Shown piece after piece: positions 1 to 9,105 of a stretch of DNA of 64,000 nt. Each line of letters begins with the position of its first letter. Within the stretch, counting starts at the first letter, position 1. The notes under the pieces were generated by a model. It did no database searches. It had not been told where the DNA came from and saw only the letters and a list, made by a program, of their open reading frames with translations. The stretch covers positions 372,001 to 436,000 of the forward strand of contig CAWAED010000001.1 of assembly GCA_963781105.1 (NCBI GenBank), written 5' to 3'. Made by a program: the position numbers and the translations under genes. The stretch comes from Palsa-295 sp963781105. Its GTDB lineage: Bacteria; Acidobacteriota; Terriglobia; Acidiferrales; UBA7541.

Positions 1-726
1 CTCGGGTGTGGCTTCCACCGACCAGTAAATCAGCATCGGTCGGCCCATGATGGCATCGCGATCAACGAAGCCCCAGTAGCGGCTGTCTAAACTACGATCG
101 CGGTTATCGCCCATTGCGAAAAAGCTATCGGGGGGTACTACCAAATCGCCGTCGTGAACGTAATTCAGAATTTGCGCAGCCCACTCAGGCCGCACTGCAG
201 ACTGAAGAAAATACCGGTTCGTCGGGGGAAAGTTATCGCCGAAAGGATCTTCGTAGTAGACGTTGTGGACGACATACGGCTCATTGAGGCGCTGGCCGTC
301 GACGTAAACCTGCTGGTTGATGATGCGTATGCGTTCCCCGGGCAGGCCGATCACTCGCTTGACGTAGTGCTGATGATCGTCGAACGGAAATTTGAAGACG
401 ATGATGTCGCCACGACGGATCGGCCGGTAGGGCAGAAGTTTTTCGTACCAGGCTCCTCGGCCCTCGAAAATGAATTTGTTGACGAGCAGATGATCGCCCA
501 CCAGCAGAGTCGGCTCCATGGATTCCGAGGGAATTTTAAAAGCTTGAACAATAAAGGTAGTGCCGAAGAGAGCCAGCAGGATCGTGACAAGAAGCGATTC
601 GGCGTATTCGGCGATCCAACCTTTTGATGCTCGCTGGTGGCCGTGCGCAGCGGAGAGCGGCTGAGCATCTTGCGGATGGCGGTCTGGAATATTGTCGGGC
701 AGTGGCGCGGTGGTTTCGACTTCCAT
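1..726 (-). CDS. lepB: Signal peptidase I, C-terminus cut by window edge
   Basis: Membrane serine protease that removes signal peptides from Sec-exported proteins. Translated by hand from the ATG at 724-726. After about 38 polar residues comes one membrane segment (ESLLVTILLALFGTTFIVQA), then the catalytic serine box SESMEPTLLVGDH (Ser about 69), the lysine box YVKRVIGLPGE, and the conserved GDNRDRSLDSRYWG box near position 40-80. The last residues lie beyond base 1. It follows rnc with about 120 bp between, a common bacterial pairing (rnc-lepB). Family assignment is firm because both catalytic boxes are present. Confidence 0.95.
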   Translation of the reverse strand, partial: MEVETTAPLPDNIPDRHPQDAQPLSAAHGHQRASKGWIAEYAESLLVTILLALFGTTFIVQAFKIPSESMEPTLLVGDHLLVNKFIFEGRGAWYEKLLPYRPIRRGDIIVFKFPFDDHQHYVKRVIGLPGERIRIINQQVYVDGQRLNEPYVVHNVYYEDPFGDNFPPTNRYFLQSAVRPEWAAQILNYVHDGDLVVPPDSFFAMGDNRDRSLDSRYWGFVDRDAIMGRPMLIYWSVEATPE

Positions 727-846
727 GAATTCCCTTCAGCGTTATGCTGAAAATTCCTACCACGTTCCTCAGGGGCTAAAGCCCTTTTCAAAACGAAGGC
801 AGTGAATGCCGGAGATGAAGCTCCGACCCCCTGGAGACCCTCTCCA

Positions 847-1563
847 CTAGCGGGTGAGCCCAGGCTCAACGCTACGCGCAGTCAGGATTTCCAGGGCCGC
901 GCGAGCCGCTTTCTGCTCTGCTTCCTTCTTGCTGCGGCCTTCCGAGGCCGACAGGCGCTCACCCGCGTGCCACACCTCTACTTCGAACACTTTTTGGTGT
1001 TCCGGACCTGACTCGCTGCGGACGCGGTATTCAGCGGGCTTTCGCGCGCGCTGCTGCAGCCATTCCTGAAGAGCCGATTTGTGATCGGCGCTCCCGAGTC
1101 CATCGGAACAATCCGCCAGAGCGGCATCGAGTAACGTTCGCCGCAAGAACGATGCGGCCGCTGGAAGCCCGGCATCAAGATAAATCGCGCCGAGGATTGC
1201 CTCATAGGCGTCGACGAGGAGCCTTTTCTTATCGCGACCTCCGGTTTTTTCTTCGCCCGGACCGAGACGCAGATAACCGCCCAGCTCCAATTTTTTGGCC
1301 GCCGAATGGATGGACGACGCGCTGACCAGCCGCGCCAATCCCTTGGAGAGCTGGCCCGAGTTCCACGCGGGAAAGGAGCGGCAGAGCGTCTCGCTGGCGA
1401 TTAGTCCAAGCACGCGATCGCCAAGAAATTCAAGACGCTCATTGTCCGTGCCGTTCGAGGTTTGGCGATGCGAGCGATGAGTGAGAGCGCGATCGAGCTC
1501 TTCGGGACGCGAGAAACGGTGCCCCAGGATTGTCTCTAGTTCATTGCGCTCCTCTTCGGTCAT
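847..1563 (-). CDS. rnc: Ribonuclease III
   Basis: Double-strand-specific endoribonuclease that processes rRNA precursors and structured mRNAs. The 238 residues match the usual family length. The N-terminal nuclease domain has the signature ERLEFLGDRVLG (about 42-53) and the second acidic cluster VDAYEAILGAIYLDAG. A dsRNA-binding domain (about 160-228) ends with the typical SKKEAEQKAARAALE helix. It starts 12 bp after the upstream TPR gene stops, so the two are probably co-transcribed, with lepB downstream. Confidence 0.96.
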   Translation of the reverse strand: MTEEERNELETILGHRFSRPEELDRALTHRSHRQTSNGTDNERLEFLGDRVLGLIASETLCRSFPAWNSGQLSKGLARLVSASSIHSAAKKLELGGYLRLGPGEEKTGGRDKKRLLVDAYEAILGAIYLDAGLPAAASFLRRTLLDAALADCSDGLGSADHKSALQEWLQQRARKPAEYRVRSESGPEHQKVFEVEVWHAGERLSASEGRSKKEAEQKAARAALEILTARSVEPGLTR

Positions 1564-1575
1564 GTGTGCGAGGCG

Positions 1576-2469
1576 CTACTTAGGCGCCTGCAACTCCGTT
1601 GCCGCTTGCTTTTTGGTCTGATCGACCATCTGTTTGCAGCGATCCTGGAGGCCGCCGGGAGTCTGCGCGCACTTCTGGTACGCGTCAATCGCATCCGAGA
1701 AGCGGCTGAGACGCGTGAGGCACACGGCCATGACGTAATAGTCGGTCGGATCGGGAGTCTCCGATTTGGCGATGGACTGCTTGAATTCCTCCACCGCTTC
1801 GTCGAATTTCCCCCGGCGGAAATAGATGAGACCCAAGCCACTGTGCGCTTGCGATTCCGCCTGAGCTTTGGCTTTGGCGAATTGATCGTCGGTCATGTTT
1901 GCGGGCTTAGGCAAAGTAGGAAGAAGAGACAACGCGTGTTTTTCGTACTGCTCGCCCTTGTCGAGCCTGCTCTCTGCTTCAGGATCGTTGCCGCTATTGT
2001 GTGGAATGACCCATCCGACGAGGACCAGGATGGTTACATCGTCCGGATTGAGAGCCAGGGCCTTGTCGGCGTCGGCATACATTTTCGGAAGATCCTGCTT
2101 GGTTTCTTCCGCGATCGTGAGCGCTTGGTAGACTTGCTCGAGGTACCGGCCGTTCGGATATTTCTGAAGATACTGTTCGCCGAGCTGGATGCGCTTGTCG
2201 GCGTCATCGCTTTTGGTATCAGTGAGCTCCTTGTAGGCTTTCTCTTCTTCGGGGTCAGCTGGTTTTGGCGCTGCGGCAGCCGGCGGTGCCGCGCCATTGG
2301 CGGGAAGGTTCTCGAGCGAGGGAGGCTTGTTCTGATCTTGTTGCTGAGATGGTTGTTGCTGCTGTTGCTGGGCTTGCGCGGACGATCTGGGCACACAGAT
2401 GAGAGCGGCCGTCATCAGGGCGACAGCGATTCCCGTGGCGTTGCGAATTGATGGAACGATCATTCTCAT
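1576..2469 (-). CDS. Exported TPR-repeat protein
   Basis: 297 residues. An N-terminal signal peptide (hydrophobic stretch about 12-30 ending near SSAQA) is followed by a Gln/Pro-rich linker and several degenerate TPR helices; the clearest is GLGLIYFRRGKFDEAVEEFKQ. Probably an extracytoplasmic scaffold protein; the partner is unknown. The start at 2469 is chosen because GGAAGGAAG lies just upstream. Such exported TPR proteins are numerous in Acidobacteriota (family knowledge). Lies 12 bp before rnc. Confidence 0.8.
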   Translation of the reverse strand: MRMIVPSIRNATGIAVALMTAALICVPRSSAQAQQQQQQPSQQQDQNKPPSLENLPANGAAPPAAAAPKPADPEEEKAYKELTDTKSDDADKRIQLGEQYLQKYPNGRYLEQVYQALTIAEETKQDLPKMYADADKALALNPDDVTILVLVGWVIPHNSGNDPEAESRLDKGEQYEKHALSLLPTLPKPANMTDDQFAKAKAQAESQAHSGLGLIYFRRGKFDEAVEEFKQSIAKSETPDPTDYYVMAVCLTRLSRFSDAIDAYQKCAQTPGGLQDRCKQMVDQTKKQAATELQAPK

Positions 2470-2618
2470 ATCACTTCCTTCCTTTTTTGAGATTGCTGGG
2501 ACGCGCTGGGGAATTCGTACCAGATACTACACGCACCGGGCCGTGTCACCTTTCGTGCTGGACGGCTTAGTGGCCGCAGATCGTCGCCGGCCAATCCTAT
2601 AACATTCGCGCCAAGCGT

Positions 2619-4265
2619 TTACGGCTTTTGCGGTCCGTTTGCGCCGCCGGTTCCGCGCGGATTGTACGGCGTATCAATTCCTCGTTGCGCCGCCACACGA
2701 GCCGCTTCCGGCGCGCCTGCAATTGCCAGTGCCGCCCGGTACTCCGTCAGCGCTTGATCGCGCTCTTCCGCGAAATCATGCAAGCGGCCCAAATATACAT
2801 GGGACCAAGCCAAAATCGCAGGATCGGACCCACTCGTTGAGTTTACCGCATCGCCGCCGGTTGAGGATGGGGCGGAAACGAGTTTTTCAAAGAGCTCCTC
2901 AGCGTGGTCCGCATCGTGATTGAGCAAAGACGCGATCGCCAGCCCAAAATTCGCGCGAGCATCGTCGGGATTTTTGGCCAGGACTTTTTGGAACGCGGCG
3001 ATCGCGGCGGGTGCGTCTTGCAGTGCGATTTGATGGTCGCCTTCGGCGAGCAAGCGATCCCGTTCCGATTGCGGATCATTCTTTTGATCCGGCTGCTGAC
3101 CGGGCTGGGCCGGAGTTGCGTTCGCGGCGGTTTCCGGCGCGGGCGTTTCTTCAAGCGTCGCGAATTTGAAATTCGCGTAGCGCTTCTGTTCGGCGGGAAC
3201 GTCAATTCCACCTAAAAGGTCGGGGAAATAGAGGGACATGGCCGGTTCTGCTTTCTCGAACTTCTGCAATTGGACATCGAAAACACGGACCATGATGAAG
3301 CCGGAGCGGTCGTCATCCACAAGCGCGGCTTCATGTTTTTCCGGCGAGAGATGGCGAATACGCAGTTCCACGGCCTTGACGAAACATTCGTCCGCGTACG
3401 CAATGAAGTCGCTCTTGTATTCCGGGGGGAGCAGCGGCGCCCGCGCTCCGATATTCAGCAAGCCGCTTTTGCGCATGAGGGCGTCGCGATATTTAAGTGG
3501 AAGCGGATCGAGCATGTAATGGAGGTAGGCGTGACGCACGTCGTCGGTGGGAAATTCCGCGCCGGCGCCGATGACAATGGCGTAGTGGTCGCCATTATTT
3601 CGGAAGTTCGCGCGATTGCCGACCAAGGGCTCGACGTACACAGTGAATGAGCGGCCGTAGCGAGCTTTATAGATCTCGCGCAAATATCCATTGCAGACAG
3701 TAACGATGCGGCGCACCGGCGACTGGCTGCGATCCACGGCGCGAGCATATTCGGGCTCGACTTTGCTCCAGCGTAGGTCGAGATGAGCCTCATGGTAAAA
3801 ATTGGCGAGGACTTCTTCAAAATCCTGGATAACCAAGACGTCCGGAGGAAGCGTCTCCTGATCCATAAGGAATGCAAACCGCGGCGGCGGACCAACCACC
3901 AGCGCAAAGGCGATGTAGCGCGAAAGTGTCTCTCCGGGATCGGCCAAGGCATGGTCCCGGTAGTATTGGCGCAAAGCGTCCGTCGCGGGACCTTGGAGTT
4001 TCAGAAGCTCGCCACGGAGCGCGAGGCGCGAAGGCATTTCGGCGAGCGTGCTTTCGTCTGCGCCGAAGCCGGCGGCATCCAGCGCGCACATCGTCGCAAA
4101 AATCTGCTGGCTGGCTTCGACGTTGACACCCGTCTCAGTGGCATCGGCTTGGGATTGACCGAGCGTCGTGGGAACAGCAGTGGCGCCGAACAGCAGGATG
4201 ATTGCAGCGAAGATGACAGGCGCGGAAAATTTCTTCGAGAACTTTGGGATGACCGGACTCCTCAA
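2619..4265 (-). CDS. Exported protein with C-terminal TPR repeats
   Basis: 548 residues. A signal peptide (hydrophobic about 14-36) precedes a roughly 300-residue N-terminal region I do not recognise. It contains an acidic/aromatic-rich stretch and HAYLHYMLDPLPLKYRD, which recalls a metallopeptidase-like helix but lacks a clear HEXXH. After a Pro/Gln linker, TPR units occupy about 410-530 (ALQDAPAAIAAFQKVLAKNP). Probably periplasmic. About 150 bp separate it from the TPR gene downstream. Function unknown. Confidence 0.75.
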   Translation of the reverse strand: MRSPVIPKFSKKFSAPVIFAAIILLFGATAVPTTLGQSQADATETGVNVEASQQIFATMCALDAAGFGADESTLAEMPSRLALRGELLKLQGPATDALRQYYRDHALADPGETLSRYIAFALVVGPPPRFAFLMDQETLPPDVLVIQDFEEVLANFYHEAHLDLRWSKVEPEYARAVDRSQSPVRRIVTVCNGYLREIYKARYGRSFTVYVEPLVGNRANFRNNGDHYAIVIGAGAEFPTDDVRHAYLHYMLDPLPLKYRDALMRKSGLLNIGARAPLLPPEYKSDFIAYADECFVKAVELRIRHLSPEKHEAALVDDDRSGFIMVRVFDVQLQKFEKAEPAMSLYFPDLLGGIDVPAEQKRYANFKFATLEETPAPETAANATPAQPGQQPDQKNDPQSERDRLLAEGDHQIALQDAPAAIAAFQKVLAKNPDDARANFGLAIASLLNHDADHAEELFEKLVSAPSSTGGDAVNSTSGSDPAILAWSHVYLGRLHDFAEERDQALTEYRAALAIAGAPEAARVAAQRGIDTPYNPRGTGGANGPQKP

Positions 4266-4468
4266 TCGAGTGTTGGTTCAGCTGAAAACCACGAGCGCTC
4301 TTCCCCCTTACTGATACAAGAGCGCCTTCATGTGAGAGATGCAGACAAACTCTAAATGGCAGCTTGGACGGAGTCAAGGTCAGGTAAGGGGCTTTGTCGG
4401 CGGAATGTCGCAGTACGGCATGCTCGCTAATGAGGATGCCGTGACCACGAGAAATATGGAGTGGAGGA

Positions 4469-5167
4469 CTAACCGCGAACGCGGACTTCACTGAAGCTGA
4501 GGAGTACCCGGCCGCCATCTTGTGGGCGCCCGAAACTTAGCTGCGGGCTGAAACGCGAGAACATCATCACCTGATCGATTTGGTGCTGGACCGCGCTATC
4601 AGTGGGGCCGGCAAGAATTTTGTAGGAGACAACCTGGCCTTGCGCGTTGAGCGTGGCTTCCAGGAGCAACGTGCCAGAATCCTCGTGTCCGGACGAGCCG
4701 ACCACGCCGGGGATTGGAAATGGTGCGAGGCTTTCGACGCGCGCCGGTTGCACGAGATTGAGCGGAAGATCATTGGGCACGATGCCAGTCATGGGTACGC
4801 CCACCAGGATGTTCTGCACGACCAGAACAAAGGCGACCAGTGCCGTCAAAATGCCGCCGGTCGCAGGCACCGCGATCGGCTTGAGAATATCTTCGAACGC
4901 CACCACCGCGCGGGACCACAACCTGTGAACGGCGGCCCAGGGAGCGCCGGCGCGAGCAGCCTGCACCCGAATGCGCACGGCGAGATCGGCAGGCGGAGCG
5001 CTCGGTGCTACGTTCGCGAGACAAATCGCGAGACGACGATAGCGTTCCAACTGGGAGTAGCAATCCTTGCAGCCCGCAAGATGGGCACGAACGAGCTCAT
5101 GATGACGCGGCGAGACGGCGCCGTCGAGATACCCTGGGAGGTGAGGCGCGGCTTGTCGGCAATTCAT
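4469..5167 (-). CDS. Anti-sigma factor with zinc-finger (zf-HC2) and TonB-C-like tail
   Basis: 232 residues. The N-terminus has the anti-sigma zinc-finger pattern Cys3 ... HHELVRAHLAGCKDC (about 21-36). One membrane helix follows (about 105-125, ILTALVAFVLVVQNILVG). The periplasmic tail (LLLEATLNAQGQVVSYKILAGP) resembles a TonB C-terminal or energy-transducer fold. Its ATG overlaps the TGA of the upstream sigma factor by four bases (ATGA), so it is translationally coupled and probably sequesters that sigma factor at the membrane. Confidence 0.82.
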   Translation of the reverse strand: MNCRQAAPHLPGYLDGAVSPRHHELVRAHLAGCKDCYSQLERYRRLAICLANVAPSAPPADLAVRIRVQAARAGAPWAAVHRLWSRAVVAFEDILKPIAVPATGGILTALVAFVLVVQNILVGVPMTGIVPNDLPLNLVQPARVESLAPFPIPGVVGSSGHEDSGTLLLEATLNAQGQVVSYKILAGPTDSAVQHQIDQVMMFSRFSPQLSFGRPQDGGRVLLSFSEVRVRG

Positions 5168-5922
5168 TGATTGCCTCTCTGCGATCTGGCAAGAACGTGA
5201 GCGGCTGCCGGAGCCAAGATCGGCTGCGGTGCCCCTGGTGATAATGCATATTGATTGCCGTATTGTTCGGATTGCGCATGAAATGAATGCCGCGCCGATT
5301 CGGCAGCAGATTCCGCTTGCCTTGCGTGGAGCAGCGGATCAAGAATTTCTTTCAGCATCCGCCGGCCGCGCAGGATACGAGACTTCACCGTTCCGACGGA
5401 AACTTCGAGCACCTCAGCCACCTCTTCGTACGACAGTCCCTCAAGGTCCCTTAGAATGACTGCGCCGCGAAACAACTCCGGCACTTGCGCGAGCGCTCGG
5501 CGAACGGTGGCTTGCATTTCGCGCGCTTCCAATTGTTCGAATGGCGACGCTTCACAATCTTTCAAATCCAGGGCCGGGTTGGTGCCCTCCACTTCCGCAT
5601 CGATCGAGATTTGCTGCCGATGATGCCGCCAGCACCAACGGCGATGGTTCAGCGCCTGGCGCACCGAAATGCGATAGAGCCACGTCTTCAACGAACTGCC
5701 GCGGCGGAATCCCCGAATGCCGCGGAAAGCGCGCAAGAAAACTTCCTGGGTGACATCAGCGGCATCGGCCGAATCGGAAAGAATGCCGTAAACCAGGTTG
5801 TACACCCCGGCGTGATAATAGGTGACCAGCCAGTCGAACGCGGCATCCGACCCGGACTGTAGTTCAGTCACAAGCTCGGATTCATCGCGGCCCCACGGCA
5901 GAGATTGTGCCAGGTCGGACAT
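5164..5922 (-). CDS. ECF-type RNA polymerase sigma factor (RpoE-like)
   Basis: 252 residues. Sigma-70 region 2 (ADVTQEVFLRAFRGIRGFR, about 57-76) and region 4 (RDLEGLSYEEVAEVLEVS followed by VGTVKSRILRGRRMLKE) are both clear, typical of group IV sigma factors that answer envelope stress. About 45 residues extend beyond region 4. Cotranscribed and overlapping with the membrane anti-sigma gene, as expected for a sigma/anti-sigma switch. Confidence 0.92.
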   Translation of the reverse strand: MSDLAQSLPWGRDESELVTELQSGSDAAFDWLVTYYHAGVYNLVYGILSDSADAADVTQEVFLRAFRGIRGFRRGSSLKTWLYRISVRQALNHRRWCWRHHRQQISIDAEVEGTNPALDLKDCEASPFEQLEAREMQATVRRALAQVPELFRGAVILRDLEGLSYEEVAEVLEVSVGTVKSRILRGRRMLKEILDPLLHARQAESAAESARHSFHAQSEQYGNQYALSPGAPQPILAPAAAHVLARSQRGNQ

Positions 5923-6134
5923 GCCTTACGCCGTCATCCTTGAGGTGACCTCCAGGGCGTGTCCCTACCTTAGGTTAGACACCGAAAAACCCTGTTCTGT
6001 TGCAAGCATAGCAGAAAACTCGCGTCTGGGAATGTACCTGCGGTACCACGGGTCGAATCGCTCGTTTGTGATGAATCAAGTGGCTTCGTTTCAGCGGCGT
6101 AGCCACAAGTGGATACAGCAGTAGTGTGGCGTGT

Positions 6135-6164
6135 TTGACGCGTTGAGTCCGGAGATGTTATAAG
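6135..6164 (+). promoter_or_regulatory. Sigma-70 promoter upstream of tRNA-Ala
   Basis: TTGACG at 6135-6140, an 18-bp spacer and TATAAG at 6159-6164. It reads toward the tRNA-Ala gene 82 bp downstream; the transcript would include the tRNA-like stretch at 6186-6230. Confidence 0.6.
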
Positions 6165-6185
6165 TAAGTCACTCTCTTTTCGGCG

Positions 6186-6230
6186 TCGAGGGCGTATCGC
6201 AGTTGGCTGCGCGTCCCGTGTTCGTCGGAG
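6186..6230 (+). other. Degenerate tRNA-like stretch before tRNA-Ala
   Basis: GGGCGTATCGCAGTTGG followed by TGCGCG resembles the acceptor/D-arm half of a tRNA and can be aligned with the first 28 bases of the tRNA-Ala just downstream. No proper anticodon stem or CCA end follows, so it is at best a pseudo-tRNA or part of the tRNA leader. Confidence 0.3.
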
Positions 6231-6246
6231 AACCGTTCGTTCAAGT

Positions 6247-6322
6247 GGGGCCGTAGCGCAGTTGGGAGCGCGCCTCGATGGCATCGAGGAGGTCACGGGT
6301 TCGAACCCCGTCGGCTCCACCA
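6247..6322 (+). tRNA. tRNA-Ala (anticodon GGC)
   Basis: 76 nt with CCA encoded. Acceptor stem GGGGCCG/CGGCTCC, D-arm GCGCAGTTGGGAGCGC, anticodon stem-loop CCTCG-ATGGCAT-CGAGG with anticodon GGC, and T-arm ACGGG-TTCGAAC-CCCGT all fold cleanly. Its last 19 bases serve as the attachment site of the downstream genomic island, whose left end restores the complete tRNA. Confidence 0.97.
6304..6322 (+). repeat. attL: 3' end of tRNA-Ala
   Basis: The 19-bp aaccccgtcggctccacca is repeated exactly, in the same orientation, at 43225-43243. It covers part of the T-loop and T-stem, the acceptor stem and CCA of the tRNA, the usual target of tyrosine integrases. Confidence 0.9.
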
Positions 6323-6360
6323 TTTGAAGAAATCAAAGACGTTACCTCGGAAAACCGCTA

Positions 6361-6383
6361 ACTGTTACCACGTACTGTTGCCA
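6361..6383 (+). repeat. Probable integrase arm-type sites, left end
   Basis: ACTGTTACCA (6361-6370) and ACTGTTGCCA (6374-6383) are near-identical 10-mers between attL and the integrase gene. Two exact copies of ACTGTTGCCA occur inside the right end (43076-43095). This is the expected layout of arm-binding sites for a tyrosine recombinase. Confidence 0.6.
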
Positions 6384-6444
6384 CATTTGCATTTTCCTCT
6401 TGCATTCAAACATGAATCTCTCACGCTCTGCGAGGAAAACAGAT

Positions 6445-7686
6445 ATGGCGCACTACACTCTCATCGCACGCATCAACGCCGGCAACGGAAAATTTCCCTT
6501 CGTGAATGTGCAGTTCTCGAAAAATCATCGTCCGATTCCCATAGAAGGAGCAACGTATTACCTCCGTCCGACGAGTCGCGCGAAACGCACACCCATCAGA
6601 ATTGGCAAGGATGTCGCGGTGGCTCACACTGCGATGATCAAAATGGACGATGGCCGACCACTCGAACGCCCTGCCGTGCGAGAGGCTCATCCGTCGTCCG
6701 AGGTTGCGAGTACGGCGCCTCGAAAGACGGTTGAGGATAGCGCGCGTGAATACATCCAACGCAGCAAGCAGAAAGCACGCAAGACGTACCTCGGCTATCG
6801 CACAGCCGTCAACCTATTCGTCGCAAGCTGCAAGAAAGCGTTCTTTGACGAAATTTGCCGCGATGACATGCTCGACTTTCTGCACGAGTTGCGGACACGC
6901 CCCTCCGAAGCGACCGGGGCACCGATCGGCGAATCCACTGTGTTCAACTATTTCCTGAAGACCATGGTTTTCCTGAACGACCGTGGCATCGGCAAGCACG
7001 TTGCGAGAGAGGACTGGGTGCAGAAGAAGGATTGGCCGATCAATGTGGACAAGCGGAACAAGAACAAGAAATATGCGACCTACACGGACCAAGAAGTCGC
7101 CGCCATGCTCAGCGTCGCGGACAACATCGGGGAGGCTCTCATCCGTTTTCTCGTTGGGACCGGCTTCCGCATCGGCGAAGCTGCGGTTGCTGAGTGGGCT
7201 GACGTCAATTGGGAGGAGAAGACCGTGTCGGTTCGCTTTAAGCCGAAGCTCGGTTTTAAGCCCAAGGACTATGAAGAACGAACCGTCGCGGTCAGCGACA
7301 CTCTACTTGCCTGCCTTAAGAAATATCGCGTCGGCGCGCTGGACGACGAGCTGATTTTCCCGTCTCCCGCGACACGAACGGTGGACAAGCACTTAGACCG
7401 TATCGTCAATGATCTGATCCACAAAGCGAAGGTGGCGGGTTATACGGTTGATAAGCCGGAGAAACCCTGCCATGCCTTCAGGGTATTGTACGCCACGCGG
7501 CGGCATCAGAATGGAGTTGACATCGAAACCTTGCGGCAGGAACTTGGGCATTCCGATATCACGACGACTCAAATCTACTTGCGCACGGCGAACACAAAAT
7601 CCGACAAACATCGTGCCCGCATCAATGAGGCCGATAGGTTCTCCATCATGCCGGGTTACAAGCCTTTCCTTGTCGCAAGGCGGTAG
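6445..7686 (+). CDS. Tyrosine recombinase/integrase of the island
   Basis: 413 residues. An N-terminal arm-binding region is followed by a core-binding SAM-like domain (about 95-190) and the catalytic domain with Arg in GTGFRIGEA, the HAFR box (H-x-x-R), LGHSD and the nucleophile Tyr in TTQIYLRT. Start 6445 is preferred over TTG 6400 or ATG 6412 because a GAGG lies 9 bp upstream of it. It abuts attL at the tRNA-Ala and would excise or insert the island. Confidence 0.93.
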   Translation: MAHYTLIARINAGNGKFPFVNVQFSKNHRPIPIEGATYYLRPTSRAKRTPIRIGKDVAVAHTAMIKMDDGRPLERPAVREAHPSSEVASTAPRKTVEDSAREYIQRSKQKARKTYLGYRTAVNLFVASCKKAFFDEICRDDMLDFLHELRTRPSEATGAPIGESTVFNYFLKTMVFLNDRGIGKHVAREDWVQKKDWPINVDKRNKNKKYATYTDQEVAAMLSVADNIGEALIRFLVGTGFRIGEAAVAEWADVNWEEKTVSVRFKPKLGFKPKDYEERTVAVSDTLLACLKKYRVGALDDELIFPSPATRTVDKHLDRIVNDLIHKAKVAGYTVDKPEKPCHAFRVLYATRRHQNGVDIETLRQELGHSDITTTQIYLRTANTKSDKHRARINEADRFSIMPGYKPFLVARR

Positions 7687-7955
7687 CCTTAAGAAATGGG
7701 GGCATTCGTGCGATGGCTAACTCCAAGGTCAAAGGGCGGAAGCCGATTCAACGCGTGGAACGGCAGCGCGTGGTAGGCGGCACTTGAGTCTCGGGCGTGC
7801 CGGCCTTCGTCTTGGTCGGTTAGCACGGACCGTTAGCCCATTTGAGTACGGATCAGGAGGCCCAGACCGCGACTGTCGATAAAAGTAAACTCGTCGGTCC
7901 AAGGCCGACGATGTTCCCGCGTCGCCTCACCCTCTACCAATCGTGTGCGGAATCT
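7687..7955. other. Intergenic, nothing recognised
   Basis: 269 bp between the convergent integrase and HTH genes. I see no conserved coding frame, RNA or strong hairpin. Confidence 0.5.
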
Positions 7956-8780
7956 TCACTTCCGCACCTCGCGTTGCGCTAAGAACAGTTCCACTGCTGC
8001 AAGCCGGAATCGAAGACGATTCCCAACACGGATGTAGTTTAGGAGCTTTCGGGAAACCCATCGACGGATTGTCTTGGGCCTGAATCCCGTGAGACTGGCC
8101 AACTCGTTCGTGCTTAAAAGCACGTTCGAGTCATGCTCATCAATGAGGCGCTGCTTCGACCATCTGAGCGAACCTTTTCGTTCCCAAGGATTCTCAGGTT
8201 GTTTGAGCTGAAGAGCGACGTTCACGCTGAAGGAGTCTGATCCCAGAACCGTTCTGCGAACCACGTCGGCTTCGGGCGGAAGCTGACGATAGCGAACGAC
8301 TTTGTCTGCTTGTTGTACAAGAATATAATCGGACATCTCGCGTCCTGTCTGCTCGCGGTAAACTCGATTCATCTCGTCTCGTGAACAACCCGCTACTCGC
8401 GGCGCCCATTTCTCAAACGCTCTAACCAAACCGTTGCCCGCGAGCCCTTGCTCTCGCAACACACCCAGGAGAATCTTTCCTTCCCATAGCGGAGACACGC
8501 TCCAATTGCCTCGGGCGCGCTTTCGCTGCGCTCCGACACCACCGCTTGTTTTTCCGTAAGTTCGATCTACTCCAGATTCCTCCGGCAAGGTTACGTGAGG
8601 CTCTTTGGACTGGGCCGTCAATTCCATGTCGTCGTTAGGGCACTCAAGTATTCTCAACCTCGGCGCGAACATTTTTCGGTCCGACTCGCGTCTTGCATTG
8701 ACTGTGGGGAGGCGCAAACCAGTCCGTCGTGACGAGTCTGGGTTCTTGGGCATCTGGAGTTGTGTTGGTGCATCCCTCAT
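7956..8780 (-). CDS. Protein with C-terminal excisionase-type HTH
   Basis: 274 residues. The first 100 or so are low-complexity and basic, so the real start may be internal. The middle is unrecognised. The last 55 residues (LLSTNELASLTGFRPKTIRR then WVSRKLLNYIRVGNRLRFRL) form a MerR/Xis-type winged helix that reads like an excisionase DNA-binding domain. Lies 5 bp after the RHH gene and is probably cotranscribed. A role in excision or island regulation is inference. Confidence 0.6.
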   Translation of the reverse strand: MRDAPTQLQMPKNPDSSRRTGLRLPTVNARRESDRKMFAPRLRILECPNDDMELTAQSKEPHVTLPEESGVDRTYGKTSGGVGAQRKRARGNWSVSPLWEGKILLGVLREQGLAGNGLVRAFEKWAPRVAGCSRDEMNRVYREQTGREMSDYILVQQADKVVRYRQLPPEADVVRRTVLGSDSFSVNVALQLKQPENPWERKGSLRWSKQRLIDEHDSNVLLSTNELASLTGFRPKTIRRWVSRKLLNYIRVGNRLRFRLAAVELFLAQREVRK

Positions 8781-8785
8781 TCGTG

Positions 8786-9034
8786 TTACGCGGTCTCTTT
8801 GAGTCCGCCTCCTGTAAGTTCGTGAATCTTTCCGTTGTCGGATTGTTGGCCTAGCCAGGATTTGAACTCGCCATCGCGTTTAAAAAGAACCTTCAGAGCC
8901 TCGGTAATTACGTATGACGGAGTGGAGTCGATAAATCTTGCGTATTGATCGAGCTGCGTTTTCACCGACTCCTCGACTCGCGCCTGGATCGTTACCGCCT
9001 TCGGTTGTTTGGGTGGTGCCTTAATGATCGCCAT
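8786..9034 (-). CDS. Ribbon-helix-helix DNA-binding protein
   Basis: 82 residues. KAVTIQARVEESVKTQLDQY followed by a helix and SPSYVITEALKVLF matches the ribbon-helix-helix (CopG/Arc) fold. Such proteins act as plasmid copy-number, partition, relaxosome-accessory or antitoxin regulators. It sits directly beside the large inverted-repeat structure at 9106-9236, a plausible binding target. Confidence 0.7.
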   Translation of the reverse strand: MAIIKAPPKQPKAVTIQARVEESVKTQLDQYARFIDSTPSYVITEALKVLFKRDGEFKSWLGQQSDNGKIHELTGGGLKETA

Positions 9035-9105
9035 GTTTTGGTTTTGTTCCTCCTCGTTGGTTTTGTCATACGTGTTGTCTTACAAAGTTCCTAATTCCTT
9101 CTCCT

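Noticed and set aside
1564..2451. 295-residue plus-strand frame over the TPR gene
   Set aside because: Shadow: no family pattern, while the minus frame has a signal peptide and TPR helices.
5970..6323. 117-residue minus-strand frame starting MVEPTGFEPVTSSMPSRR
   Set aside because: It is the reverse of the tRNA-Ala; such peptides are well-known false genes from antisense tRNA.
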